A stretch of 64,000 nt of DNA from Ornithodoros turicata (Eukaryota > Arthropoda > Arachnida > Ixodida > Argasidae), in assembly GCF_037126465.1 (NCBI RefSeq), contig NW_026999404.1, positions 248,001-312,000 on the forward strand. The letters are read 5' to 3'. The position numbers and the translations under genes are program-made. Positions 34,816 to 47,300 of the stretch are shown one piece after another (the first letter of the stretch is position 1; each line of letters starts with the position of its first letter). The notes beneath the pieces were generated by a model. That model was not told the DNA's origin. It searched no databases and saw only the letters and a list, made by a program, of their open reading frames with translations.

Positions 34816-34926
34816 CGTGGAAGGGCCATCGTAGGAAGCGACGGCGAACACACGTGCACAAGCGAAGAGTTCACCAATCACTAAGAGGACAGGTAACCAT
34901 AGAACTAGCTGCCCCGATGGCACAAC
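34816..34926 (-). CDS. Candidate hydrophobic exon (unrecognised, 37 codons)
   Basis: 111 nt between an AG acceptor (ATCCAG) and a GTAAGC donor are open in phase 0-0. They encode a hydrophobic segment, LVLWLPVLLVIGELFACARV. The pyrimidine tract is weak and I found no partner exon, so it may be chance. The longer frame reaches 34663 only if the donor is unused. Confidence 0.18.
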
Positions 34927-35235
34927 CTGGATGAGCTAGAACCTATGAGCGTGAGACCGCGTGAGCGTTTGTGGGAGCGAGTGCCACATGATCTTTTGTG
35001 TTGTAGCACCGGCGTCCCCAGCGTAGTAAATCAAGGGTATCTCGGCAGAGTGAACAACTGTCTTGCGAATATCACATTTCAGGCACCACCTGTCAAATTC
35101 GCGGTTATCGACAGATGTCGCGCTCCTAAAAAAATGGCACTTCGATACTTGATAAAGGGATTACGCTATCTCTTCTACTGGAAAGCTTTCTCCAGGCAAG
35201 GCATGGCATCAGCCAGCCGACTACCATTCCGCGCT

Positions 35236-35386
35236 AACCCAAGCAGCACAATGTACTGAAAGTCAAGTGCAATAGGCGTGGACGGTATGTGTCTTATCAA
35301 TGACCTTTAGTTGCACGAGCCTGTTCAAGGCCTTCCACCTACCCGTCCACCCTTATTGCACTCGACTTTCAGTACATTGTGCTTCC
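35236..35386. mobile_element. Foldback miniature element, copy 1
   Basis: It starts CCCAAGCAGCACAATGTACT and its ~50-bp arms mirror at the right (CGACTTTCAGTACATTGTGC). The loop contains TCTTATCAATGACC and GTTCAAGGCCTTCCACC. Copies are at 35484-35637 and 54496-54653. Confidence 0.72.
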
Positions 35387-35483
35387 CAGTACACTGGGAA
35401 GTATATGGTGAAGATAACTATTGTGTGGCCGCATGCTGCACGTCCCGGCAGGAATACTGATAATTTCGAACGCCTGGTTGTAT

Positions 35484-35637
35484 CCCTAGTAGCACAATGT
35501 ACTGAAAGTCGAGTGCAATAGGGGTGGACGGGTAGGTGGAAGACCTTGAACAGACGCTTGAAACGAAGGAACATTGATAAGACACATACCGTCCACCCCT
35601 ATTGCACTCGACTTTCAGTGCATTGTGCTGCCTGGGA
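35484..35637. mobile_element. Foldback miniature element, copy 2 (opposite orientation)
   Basis: The same ends as copy 1, but the loop is reversed (GGTGGAAGACCTTGAAC ... TTGATAAGACAC). The pair is about 100 bp apart, so the whole region can itself fold back. Confidence 0.7.
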
Positions 35638-35639
35638 TC

Positions 35640-37150
35640 ACATTATCGCATGCACGACCTCCGTGTATTTTCTCAATACAATACAGCTTCTCAATATTCA
35701 GGCCCGAAGCCTCCGCGTCTGTTTGGGAGTTCCCCGAACGACAGAGACCTACCCTATCCTGGCAGATGCACGCGAAACGCCAGCAGGCGTCCCACTGGGC
35801 GTGGAAACACTACGGATTTATGCGCGTTGCCTCACACAGCACCCCTACCATTATCTTCGGCTGATCGATATTGACTGGCCGGACTCTAGCTTCGACAGCG
35901 CTGTTGACCGCCTGAAACTGTGCCTCTCCACCACACCATCAGTGCGTTCCTATGTCCCGCCAATGTGGACTCTTCGTAGGCCTCCTATATGTGACCACAT
36001 CCCTGGTGCAATTCCACATTGAGGTGAAAACCTCTGTGCTTCCCGTTGTTGCTCATCAACGAGCACCTCAGCTCAGCTTACTCTCAACGACTCCCTGTGT
36101 ATAGACCGATGGAGCAGTGGCTCAAGGCGGTTCAACAGCAGCCTTTTAGATCCCACATGAAAACATTGAAGTGGCACAGAAAGTCCCCAACGAAACGTCA
36201 TCTACCAAATCAGAGCTCTTCGCTATACTGACCGCGTTGAACCACAATGCGGTATCAGCGCATGGCGCGTGGACTGTGTTCACGGGCAGTAAGGCGGCGC
36301 TAGAGGCTCTGGCAAATTATTGTACCAGAACAATCGGCGGCCTAGACACCATGATAGTCGCAACATACAACCGACTTCTATCCTTGGGTCATAGCCTGTG
36401 TTTCCAATGGGCACCCAGTCACACCGGCCTGCACGGAAACACCCGCGCAGACGCCTTAGCATGTCGGGCACATGGGGACGTCCCCGTCAATAACTGTCCA
36501 CTACCACTTTCAACTTCAGCATGTCGATTACAGATACGCCGAATCCGCCACAGCGGTAGTTTCGAGAAGGCGCTGTCCGAGTAGACGATCATCTCCGGTC
36601 CATCGACCCGTCGATGGATTTCGTTGCCAAACACACCACTGCTCGCGTCGAGAAGCGTCCGTACTACACCGACTACGACTTAATGTCACCAGCACACATC
36701 TGCTTCTCTATAAGATGAGTCTTCCATTCACCCAAATGCCCTACTTGCGCTGATGAAGCTGATATTCCACATCTTCTCCTCGACTGCCGCAGATTCGACA
36801 CCCCTCGAGTCGCGCTCAGATGACGCCTACTCGAGCTATGGGGCACAGACTTTACTTTGGGCACTCCGCTCGGCCCAGTACAACATCCCACACAGCGGTC
36901 TGTGACAAAAGCAGTTTCGACGTTCCTCAGCGACACACGTCTCATGAACAGCCTGTGAACTCAAGTCGTGCCATCTCATCCGTCAGTGTCCCACCCTGAC
37001 CCTCAAAGGATTTACCCACATATTTTTTTTAAAGTCATCTTTGTCTTTAATCTATCTCATCTTGCTTTCATCTATTGTTAGTTTATCCTTCATTTCCCAA
37101 TTCTTTGCTTTCTTTTTATTTTACTTTTATATATTTCCCTTTTCTTTTTT
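35640..37150 (+). pseudogene. LINE fragment with RNase H domain, zinc knuckle and 3' tail (frameshifted)
   Basis: The first frame (to 36021) reads NIQARSLRVCLGVPRTTETY and SVRSYVPPMWTLRRP, the linker between reverse transcriptase and RNase H. The RNase H domain at 36171-36584 has SELFAILTAL, a VFTGSKAALEAL block (the usual Asp is Gly) and FQWAPSHTGLHGNTRADALA. A frame change near 36100 disrupts the first catalytic segment. A CPTC-x7-P-H-x4-C knuckle follows at about 36735-36790. The end reads TKAVSTFLSDTRLMNSL with a stop at 36955-36957. RNase H places it near the I group. It is dead. Confidence 0.8.
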
Positions 37151-37164
37151 GCACATTTTACGTT

Positions 37165-37500
37165 TGTAGACAAGGAGTTTCTGGGAAAGGACAGTTTGTG
37201 GACAAGGAGTTTGTAGGCAAGGACAGTTTGTGGGCAATGAGTTTGTGGGCAATGAGTTTGCGGGCAATGAGTTTGCGGGCAATGAGTTTGCGGGCAATGA
37301 GTTTGCGGGCAATGAGTTTGCGGGCAATGAGTTTGCGGGCAATGAGTTTGCGGGCAATGAGTTTGCGGGCAATGAGTTTGCGGGCAATGAGTTTGCGGGC
37401 AATGAGTTTGTGGGCAATGAGTTTGTGGGCAATGAGTTTGTAGGCAAGGACAGTTTGGGCGCAAGGGGTTTGAAGACAAGGACAGTTTGTAGACAAGAAG
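37165..37500 (+). repeat. 15-bp minisatellite
   Basis: Fourteen exact-length units (TGGGCAATGAGTTTG or its CGGGC variant) fill 37231-37440, with diverged units (GGCAAGGACAGTTTG) on both sides. Because 15 is a multiple of 3, all frames stay open and give false repeat proteins. It lies about 330 bp beyond the likely poly-A signal of the CRIM1-like gene. Confidence 0.92.
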
Positions 37501-37754
37501 CTGCGATATTGAGACAATTTGTGTGCTGTCAGGATGTGTACCTGAACGCAACCTTATTCCTGCTATACAGGACCACGAATTTTTAAAACTCGCTGCTGTG
37601 CGGCGCATGTCTAACTGCATACTAGCCCCATGACTTCTTGGTGGTGGTACCAGACGTAGCTGTGACAGCAATGTGACAGGTTCAGACAAAGAATGCATAA
37701 TATGTTGGAAACCCCTGGCGAACTCGTTGACAAGACAGGAATAGAAAAGAAAGT

Positions 37755-38150
37755 ATGTACGTAATCATGTTTACGTTTATTCCGTGCATTCTTAAAAACT
37801 AAAAGGAACACCATGCAATTTGAATCCTGTACATACATTTGTCTCACACCGTAAATAGGTACATACATCTTGTCTCCCCACCCCCGATGCTTCATATACA
37901 TCCTTAAAAGAATAAAAAATAAGCCTCTTAAAAACTGAGCCGTCTAGACTCGCACACTGAATCCATCATCGACAGCACACTCACGCACACAAACACACCT
38001 GGTTCCCACACCGGTTTCAGTGTGAGAACCGTTCCTTCGATTGGTCCTCTTCCGATTTGTTCGTCCATCGCGCGAAAGACTATCTGTCTCTCACTTTGAC
38101 CTTTGGCATAAATACTTTTTTTTTCTTTAAAGGTTGTATATCACACGCAT
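37755..38150 (-). other. Probable 3' untranslated region of the CRIM1-like gene
   Basis: Downstream of the stop there is no further coding signal. The first AATAAA on the minus strand that I noted is at 37781-37776, about 370 nt past the stop, so cleavage near 37755 is a reasonable guess. Later signals are possible. Confidence 0.45.
37776..37781 (-). terminator. Candidate polyadenylation signal AATAAA
   Basis: It reads TTTATT on the plus strand, about 370 nt after the CRIM1-like stop codon. The assignment rests on position and sequence only. Confidence 0.45.
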
Positions 38151-38332
38151 TCAGACGTATCCATTGGCTGTCTTCTTGTAGGCCGGTTGCTGCACCGGGC
38201 GAGCGTAGCCCTTCACAACGTGCTTTCTCCACAGGTAGAAAGTGTAGCTCCCCATGATGGCAAGCACGCCCACAAGGACCACCACCGCCGTGATGAAACC
38301 GGCACGCTCGCGGGTACCTTGACGCTCGAGTT
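38151..38332 (-). CDS. CRIM1-like: CRIM1-like last exon J: transmembrane helix and short cytoplasmic tail
   Basis: The final coding exon has 59 residues and a TGA stop at 38153-38151. A charged juxtamembrane stretch (ERQGTRER) precedes a 25-residue hydrophobic helix (AGFITAVVVLVGVLAIMGSY, then TFYLW). Next come RKH as a stop-transfer signal and a 25-residue tail ending NGYV. The tail is much shorter than in vertebrate CRIM1. Its split codon (G|AA) joins exon I in phase. Confidence 0.87.
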
Positions 38333-41300
38333 CTGAGAAAGAAGGTACACGCCTTGTTAGGCAAGGAAGGTCATTGCAGAGGCCACGAAAGTCAAAATGT
38401 ACCCCGGATAATTTTTATCAATAGTTCTTGGATACTATACCTGGACATTGCATGCAGCAGTTTCCAGACGAATGGTTGCGAGTTCGACAGAAGTCCTGGG
38501 GACACATCGTCTCCTGGCACCGGAGCCGACCCCTGTCGCACTGACAGCGGTTGCAGTTATCCAGGGCGCGGTGTTCGCCGTCGGCGAACGTTAGGCTGCC
38601 CAAAGTGCATTGGCCAAATTTGTTGGATACTACTTCTGTAAGGAATAAAAATATCGGTTATAGCGATGTCCGCGTATAGCGATACCACGGAACCGCGGCC
38701 TACTGTCTGTGGGGCCGCCCGCAAGAAGTGGCAGCAAAATGCAGACCTGGGCAATGAGCGCAGCAGCCAGACGTGTGGCCGCTGGAACGGCAGAGATCAT
38801 GTTGACAACCCATCTCGAAACATTTCACTTGCCCGCTAACACAGTGACAACGCTTGCAGTTGTCCGGTGCCCACAGAGCACCATCTTGGTACATCTTGCC
38901 GTCTGTGTGGCAGTTTATCGATGACTTCGAAGCAGGCGCTGAAATGCATCAAAGATAAAACATTTATTGGCTGCCCTTAGGTATCAATGCTGCGTTTCTG
39001 TACCTGGACACGCAGGACAACACTTGTCCTTGAAGAACAGAGGCTCAAGACACGAGAGCACCGGACACATGTCTCGGTAACAGTGTTCCTTCCCCGCTCG
39101 GCAGATGCAGCTGAGGCAGGGTTCTGGACGCCACGTCTGGCCGTGTTTCATGCCGTTGGAACACGGCAGTTGATTGGAATGATTGCTTCCCAGGTGGTCA
39201 TTGTCTGCGCGGAAGCCAAAAAAGAAATCAATCATCAGGTCTGTGCAGGAAGCAGTAAACGCCACATTTATGCAAACTCTACACGGTATTTCCGCGTTTA
39301 TATATATATATTTGTTCGTGTTATCGCCGCGAAGCAACTGTAGCTATGAGCATTTCCGCGTAGAACCCCTATGTCGCTGATGGGTGAACACACTGGACAT
39401 CGTGTCCCTTCGCGATCGTAAATTCACTAAGTATCTGTTAGAGCAATCTCGCAGAGCGAAACCTAGAACCTGAGTAGCGTGGTATCAAGAATGCTGGTAC
39501 TACCCTAACACAACAACACATAAAGGAGCTTGGAAGGGATAGAAAGATTGAACGACGATTAATGTAATTAAGGCGGTGGAAATGCGTCAGGCATTCGGCC
39601 AACCCACCCACTACCACTATCTACCCCTATCAACCCGTAACTATCACTAACTGTTACTAACTACACAGCCACAACAGCGGCGTAAGCCTTCTTCTCCGCC
39701 GGCGGCGTATTTTGAAACACTGCTTTCGCTCTTCCTCTGTCTCGTTCGCCCGCTTTCGGTGCCGAGCAGCGGCATCCGCTGCCTGATGTTTCTTTGCTTT
39801 GTTCCTAGGTTTCGGCGGCTCGTCGATTTCGCTCAGAATCCGTCTTCTTTTGGCGCCTACTTAGCCCGGCACTCGTACTCGGTTGGCACTCCATTCTGTA
39901 TTTGAATTCAGCCCATACGCGCCTTGCACACCCGCAAGTTCGGACTAGCCCGCGTATCTGGCGCGCCGCCAAGACCGCTTCCGCTCCGTGACCTATTTTC
40001 TCTTACTCTCAACACTCCACTTCCCTCCGCCTCTCTCGTGCGGCGTACTTCCCTCTCCACGTTTACACGACAGATCGACACCGACACTTTTCCTCGAAAC
40101 GCCGCTTCTAATGCTCACGCATTAAAAAAATGTCAGAAAGAGTTGATTTTCAGATTACAACCCATGGGTCACATATATGCACAAAAAGTAGGAATGCATC
40201 GCGCAATCCTGGTGCACAAGAGAGCATTCAAATCTCGCGGAACAGAAAAGCTGCTTCCCTCGGCTGCCAGTCTGTGACGTTACGTCACCGCCCAATAATG
40301 AGGCGCGTGCCTTCTTCTTTATTTCTTTTTGTGGTCGTATTTGGGGCCGTCCGTTTCGCGTCTGAAGCAGAGCAGACGACTCTGGACAGCCAATAAAAGT
40401 GCTCGCCTGATCTGACGTCACAAGCCAGAAGGAACTGGGAGAGAGATCGCAGCTACTGCTCTTATAAACTAATCTTCTCAGGAAATGCTCGCGTTCCGAC
40501 GGAAATGTTTTGTGAACAGTTTCTGAAGAAAAAAAAAATACATGGTGTGCCTTGCAGGAGCGCTGAGGTGACCTACGTTTCTTTTTTCCTTTTTTAGGTG
40601 CGGCGTCTTCTGCAACGAGTAAAACACGGTCCTGCGAAAGAACGACGGGCCACTCCACTCTTGGAAAGATAATGCGTATCAGAGAACGAGGGAACGTCGT
40701 GGCGTAGAGTATCCCCCTGGCATGTGACTCGTGACGTAGGCCGCCGCAGCTCAAGCGGGTATGGGCCTGTTTCACGACGATTTGTAATCGTGTAACCGGG
40801 ATTTTTTTTTTTTTTGCACAGTTATTTATCGCCTATGCTACGGCTCTGAAAAATCGTGGCGCAAGGATTTCCACAAAAGAGATGACGTTCCCGGTACGAC
40901 GGTAACGCAGGGTACACGCCGGACACGACCGTCTATAGTCGTGTTCAATTTAAGAAGGAACGGAAATCTAGTCCGTCAGGTCTAGAGATATCACTGCGCC
41001 GCTGATAGGATGGCCGGACACAGAGACGTCACGCTTCCTCCTCCGCCAGATAATGTAATCCATCATACTCACTCTGCTTCCGTACTGGCTGTTAAGACAG
41101 CCCCCCATATAACACTACGCGAGCCCTCCGTGCCACTCCCCTACTGATGGCGCATGGTGGCACAGCAGTATTTCTCCTGGCGCGCTATTGGCTCTCCTTT
41201 ATCTCCAACGGCGTATATAGATGACGGATTAGATTAGACAGGATTTCGAGCCACGTTAAATGTCACCTCACTGCTCCTTTACGGAAAACTGTAAGGTGAG

Positions 41301-44300
41301 CTCGACGCTATCAAGCTTGCGGAGCTCTGCTAGGAAGTTCGTTAGGACTGTAACCATTGACATCACCATATTTTGTACTGGTCACACGTTACATTAAATG
41401 ATGATACCGCGATTTGCATGACTATCGCTAGCGTGCACACCTTTGCTGTGGAAGAAATCGAGCATCACAAATAAAATATTAATTGCGCAAGATATTGGTA
41501 CAGAACATTGAGACAGATACAGTACGGAGAAAAAAAAAGTAAAGCTTGGAACGTTCATCTGCCATCAAAGGCTCTACCTGCTTCATTGCCAGGGATGCGT
41601 AAGCGCAACACACGTATATAACAAGCGCGAGCAGTAGCCAGAGGTGAGCGGGGATAAAGGTGACAGAATCCGCACGGTATCCGGCTGTGAGAGATCTGCA
41701 ACCCGATCCGCTTTAGCTGAAATAGGCATATCCTCGCGGATATTAATCATATCCGCACATCCGCAGTCATTCCATTTGTAGGAAAATCTGCATGACGAAA
41801 TTGTTCCACAGCTTTCTACCCACAGTTGTCCAATAATAGTGGACAAATGCTCTAAGATGCAAGGGTGTGACCCTTCGACGCCAATTCAGGTATACCGCGT
41901 GCTCTCAATTACGGCTAATGGACGTCGGCATATTTGTGAATAAAATGCGGTATCCGCGCACACCGCATAAGTGCGCGCTTTTACGGGACGGACGGCTAAG
42001 GAACGTCGGCAGTGACACTATAGTGCTCATTTGCGGATAAAATGCGGATATCCGCGCACACCGCATAAGTGCGCGCTTTTACGGGACGGACGGCTAAGGA
42101 ACGTCGGCAGTGACACTATAGTGCTCATTTGCGGATAAAATGCGGATATCCGCGCACACCGCAGAGGTGCGCGCTTTTACGGGACGGACGGCTAAGGAAC
42201 GTCGGCAGGGACACTATAATGCTTATTTGCGACTAAAATGCGGACATCCGCGCACACCGCAGAGGTGCGCGCTTTTACGGGACGGACGGCTAAGGAACGT
42301 CGGCAGGGACACTATAATGCTTATTTGCGACTAAAATGCGGATAACCGCGCACACCGCATAAGTGCGCGCTTTTACGGGACGGACGGCTAAGGAACGTCG
42401 GCAGTGACACTATAGTGCTCATTTGCGGATAAAATGCGGATATCCGCGCACACCGCAGAGGTGCGCGCTTTTACGGGACGGACGGCTAAGGAACGTCGGC
42501 AGGGACACTATAATGCTTATTTGCGACTAAAATGCGGATAACCGCGCACACCGCATAAGTGCGCGCTTTTACGGGACGGACGGCTAAGGAACGTCGGCAG
42601 TGACACTATAATGCTTACACGCAGATAAAATGCGGATATCCGCGCACACCGCAGAGGTGCGCGCTTTTACGGGACGGACGGCTAAGGAACGTCGGCAGGG
42701 ACACTATAATGCTTATTTGCGACTAAAATGCGGATAACCGCGCACACCGCATAAGTGCGCGCTTTTACGGGACGGACGGCTAAGGAACGTCGGCAGTGAC
42801 ACTATAATGCTTACACGCAGATAAAATGCGGATATCCGCGCACACCGCAGAGGTGCGCGCTTTTACGGGACGGACGGCTAAGGAACGTCGGCAGTGACAC
42901 TATAGTGCTTATTTGCGGATAAAATGCGGATATCCACGCACACCGCAGAGGTGCGCGCTTTTACGGGACGGCCGGCTAAGGAACGTCGGCAGTGACACTA
43001 TAGTGCTTATTTGCGGATAAAATGCGGATATCCACGCACACCGCAGAGGTGCGCGCTTTTACGGGACGGCCGGCTAAGGAACGTCGGCAGTGACACTATA
43101 GTGCTTATTTGCGGATAAAATGCGGCTATCCACGCACACTGCAGACTGGTGCGTCCTTTTATGGGACGGACGGTTAAGGAACGTCGGCAGAGACACTATA
43201 ATGCTTATTTGCGGATAAAATGCGGACATCCGCGCACACCGCAGAGGTGCGCGCTTTTACGGGGCGGACGGCTAAGGAACGTCGCCAGGGACACTGTAAT
43301 GCTTATTTGCGGCTAAAATGAGGATATCCGCGCACGCCGCAGACTGGTGCGCGCTTTTACGTGACGGACGGCTAGGGAACGTCGGCAGGGACACTATAAT
43401 GCTTATTTGCGGATAAAATGCGGGCATCCGCGCACACCGCGGAGGTGGGCGCTTTTACGGGACGGACAGCTAAGGAATGTCGGAGGGACACTATAATGCT
43501 TATTTGCGGATAAAATGCGGATATCCGCGCACACCACTGAGGTGTGCGTTTTTACGGGACGGACGGCTAAGGAATGTCGGAGGGACACTATAATGCTTAT
43601 TTGCGGATAAAATGCGGATATCCGCGCGCGCCGCAGAGGTGCGCATTTTTACAGGACGCACGGCTAAGGAACGTCTGCAGGGACACTGTAATGCTTATTT
43701 GCGGATAAAATGCGGATACTGCGCACATCGCAGAGGCGCGCTTCTGTCGGCATTTTAACCGCGCGGGCTTCAAAATTCTATACTTTACCGCAAAGAAAGA
43801 TGTAGTGCGGATATATCCACACCCGTGCACACCTCTAGTCCCAACGAGCAATGAGATATATATACCTGCACAAGCTGCGCAGCATTGACCGGGCTTCTTC
43901 ACAGGGTTCGCACACGGTGCTGCGGGACAGGGAGCTGAGTCGCACAGCGCTAAGCCCTCGATACAGACGCACTGCGTGCAGTCGTCCAGCCACCAGGTGT
44001 CTCCCTCGCGGTGCACGTGACCGTCCAGTCCTTGGCAGACAGCGGCACTTGCGGGAGATTGCTGGAACGGGCTCGCTGCATCGTCTGCGTCAAGAACGGA
44101 GAGCCCGTCAGAAAGTTGTCAGAAATCAAGGTGACAGAAACGTTTGTGATGACTTACTCAGACATATAGGGCAGCATGATCCAGGTTCCAGTATTGGGTG
44201 ATCGCAGTATGTCCGAGGACAGGCAATCGGAGAGCAGAATTCTCGACCGTCGTGGCATGCGCACTGGCGACATTTGTCGCGCCAGACGCTGCGGTTGCCA

Positions 44301-47300
44301 TGGGAACACATCTGTGTTCCGTTTGGACCGTGATGCTGGTAGATACTGAGGAGCTGAGACGGCTCTGTGATTCCAAGAAGAAGAAAAAGAACGAAAATGT
44401 CGTATCAAAGGTGTTCGCAGTTACTCGTGCAAATAAGTTGACACCAATGCGCCTTTATTTAGATTGCAGGGTTAACAGAAGTCGTCAAGTAGTGCTGCTG
44501 AAGTCTGGTACCCAGTTATTGATATGAAGAGTCAGTATCATCAAACATGTCGATGCAGCGTATCACTTATTTCAAAACGAATGTAGAAAGATGATTTACA
44601 CAATGACGATTCAGGGCCCAGCACTATACTGTTCAATGTCTTCCGTGCTGAATACGACGTCATCAAGCGGCATGTACCATGATAATAATCTGGCGTTCTG
44701 GGCTGAAACGTTCACCACTGAGCCAAACCAGTAGGACGGGATGCTTCCAGCATGTTCGAACTATTTTCTATTTGTTTAACGCGACTGTTAGAATGTCGTC
44801 ACATCAGATATTCTGAGACACCTACAGGGATGAAGCACAAGCAGACCTTACTCTCGCATGCCGGACAGCACATCCCAGGCTGCTTCACTGCATTCACACA
44901 CTTAGTCTCACACATCTGCGTTTCGCACTTTGCTCGACCAGCGACGCATTCGCACCACGTACAGTCGTCCTCCTTCCATTGCTCACTATTGTTCACCTGG
45001 CGACCCGACGATGTCAGACAACCTGTCGAAGACAACAGAATACAACGGTTACTATAGTGCTCATCGTACAAAACATGAGGGCTGTGATGAAGTATGAACT
45101 TTTATGGGCTGCATAATCTAGATGCTTCATGTCTAGCTGACAGTACGAAGAGCGCCCTAAGCAGGCTGGACCGTGGACCGCTCAACTTGGAGCATGTGCT
45201 TGGGGCATGGCCAAATGAGCAGACGACCTGCGTACTTTGCGCCCTTCTGCACTTTCTGATAGACAGAGGTGCTGAGGCCACCCTTTCGGATTCAACGCTC
45301 ACAACGACGTTGTCTAACACGCAGACCAAGTGTTCTGAGGCAGTTTTCTGCACCAGTGGGGCCGACGTCTGCATTTGTTCTCTACTTTTCGCGCGTCTGG
45401 TTGGTTGGCTCTCAATATACTGTAGACCTCTACCCGAGAAACGTCATCATGACGTTGGTAGACAGACTGAAACCGAAACAAATCGGAAAGGGAGGGCTCG
45501 GTTTTAAGAATGGGCACTGGTTCGCTGCCTCCTATTGAAAGAAAAGTAGGACCGAAGGTCGCGTCCCTTTCAGGGACCATCGTAATCCCCTCAAGACCGT
45601 GGCTTTCGGGCGCGACCTTGTTCGCCCCTATAGCTTCGAGCCCAGTTCAACTCTACCAATTTGGTGGCGATGACGAACACTATGACGTCATGTGTTTACG
45701 AACAGGTAATCCAGAAGATGTGGGTTCGAGTCCTACAGCTGGCTAACCTTTTCAGTGACTTTCATCTTTCATCGTTAATTTCTTAGGCAACTTGAGGCCT
45801 TGTATGTGATTGTCCCTTCTATGTTGTTCCAGCCTCAGAACATCAGTTATCTCATGGAGAGGTCTCTCGTCTGTCTTCTTGCGCTCCGGGGGGACACAAA
45901 TTCCACGCAGCGCGTTAGTCCTCACGTTGTTCACCTCTGTGAGGCCGACAACAGCGAGCTCTTTCAGCACTAGCACTACCGCCATCACCGCCTCTCGCGC
46001 AATAATTGTGCAATCCGTGTATTTTCAAGGTCGATGTGAAAGCCATTCTTTGTTATTCCATCGCTGAAATCGAGATCGTCGTTAGCAACTGCCCTTGTAT
46101 TGATTATTTATTGCTTTTTTGAATCTTCCACCATCAGGGCGAATGCCATAGCCTGGAGGATATTTTATTCTAGTTGCTACGACGACCGTCTGAAATTGTA
46201 ATTAGTACTTTTTTGTAATGAGTACTTTTTTTTTCATATTGCGCCTTTTGCAAATACTGCCACTTTGAATGAAAGAGCGCCATGCCCAGAGCAGCAATGT
46301 CCGAATGCTAAGTATCACCGATATAACTTGAACAGCAACGCAAGTTTTCTCGTCGTATGCACTCTATATAGTACAAGGGCAATCGTTATAACCGAGGTTA
46401 ACGTACCGTTATAACGAACTGTTTATGTGTCAATTTAAATTCGTCCAAGAATGTCGCTCTACATAGACACTACTAATTTGTGAACACCGTGAGCAATTTG
46501 TTACTGTTCTATTGCAAGACTTTGAGGCTTACCGAGACAAAGCGGGCAGCACTCCCCCTCGGCCTTGTGCAACCAGGAACAATGCGTGTCAACTCCTTTG
46601 CAAGGATAATCGTGACAATTTGCGACGCCGTTGCGGCAGGAGCACGAACCACACTTGTTTCGCCACGTTTCACCGTTCTTGTACGTCTGTTTGTCGACGC
46701 GGCAGGACCCGTCGCTGCTCACTGAAAAGATATCGTTATAAACGGGTAAACTTCTTCAAGGTTACAGTTCTGCGATGAGCCACGCACTATAATGCGGGTG
46801 AGCATCTGGAGTTCTCCTTTTACGACGTTTACGTTACAAACACTGACAAAATATACAGAGCGGCAGTTCAGCGATAACAACGGCCAGCGTAGACAAATGC
46901 TTCTCTGTAGCTAAAATTTTCGCTATGGGAACAAGGCGTCTTCGCGCAATGACTTGGTAAACATTAAAACGGGTTACGTCAACACATCTCCGCAACTACC
47001 TTACATTAAATCATTTCACGTTTATGCAGATCGATTTCTACAGACCGCGACGTCGACAGACCTTGAAGAATTATTCGTAGACTACGTTAAATGGAAAGCG
47101 AGCAAAGCAACCTGAGGGAACACAGTGGTCTACGTAAAAATGTTCGAAAGATCCCACTTAATTACTACTTATGCGTAGTAATAAGCGTATTCGATTCGCA
47201 ATACGAATCGAAAGCACAGTTATTCGCTTCGGTCTTCGAAAAATTCCAGCGTTCACGCGGCTCTAAATTCTACCTGTCGTATCCGTGTGCAGACCCGAAG

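Noticed and set aside
37075..37698. Long repeat-protein frames on both strands
   Set aside because: They come from the 15-bp minisatellite, whose unit is a multiple of three, so no frame meets a stop.
40298..40396. Small secreted peptide gene (signal-peptide-like start)
   Set aside because: The frame stops 32 codons after the start, and no donor that extends it was found.
41920..43755. CRISPR-like array
   Set aside because: The whole 98-bp unit repeats without unique spacers, and the genome is animal. It is a satellite.
44365..44851. Antistasin-repeat exons expected from vertebrate CRIM1
   Set aside because: I saw no cysteine-rich frame with splice sites in this intron.
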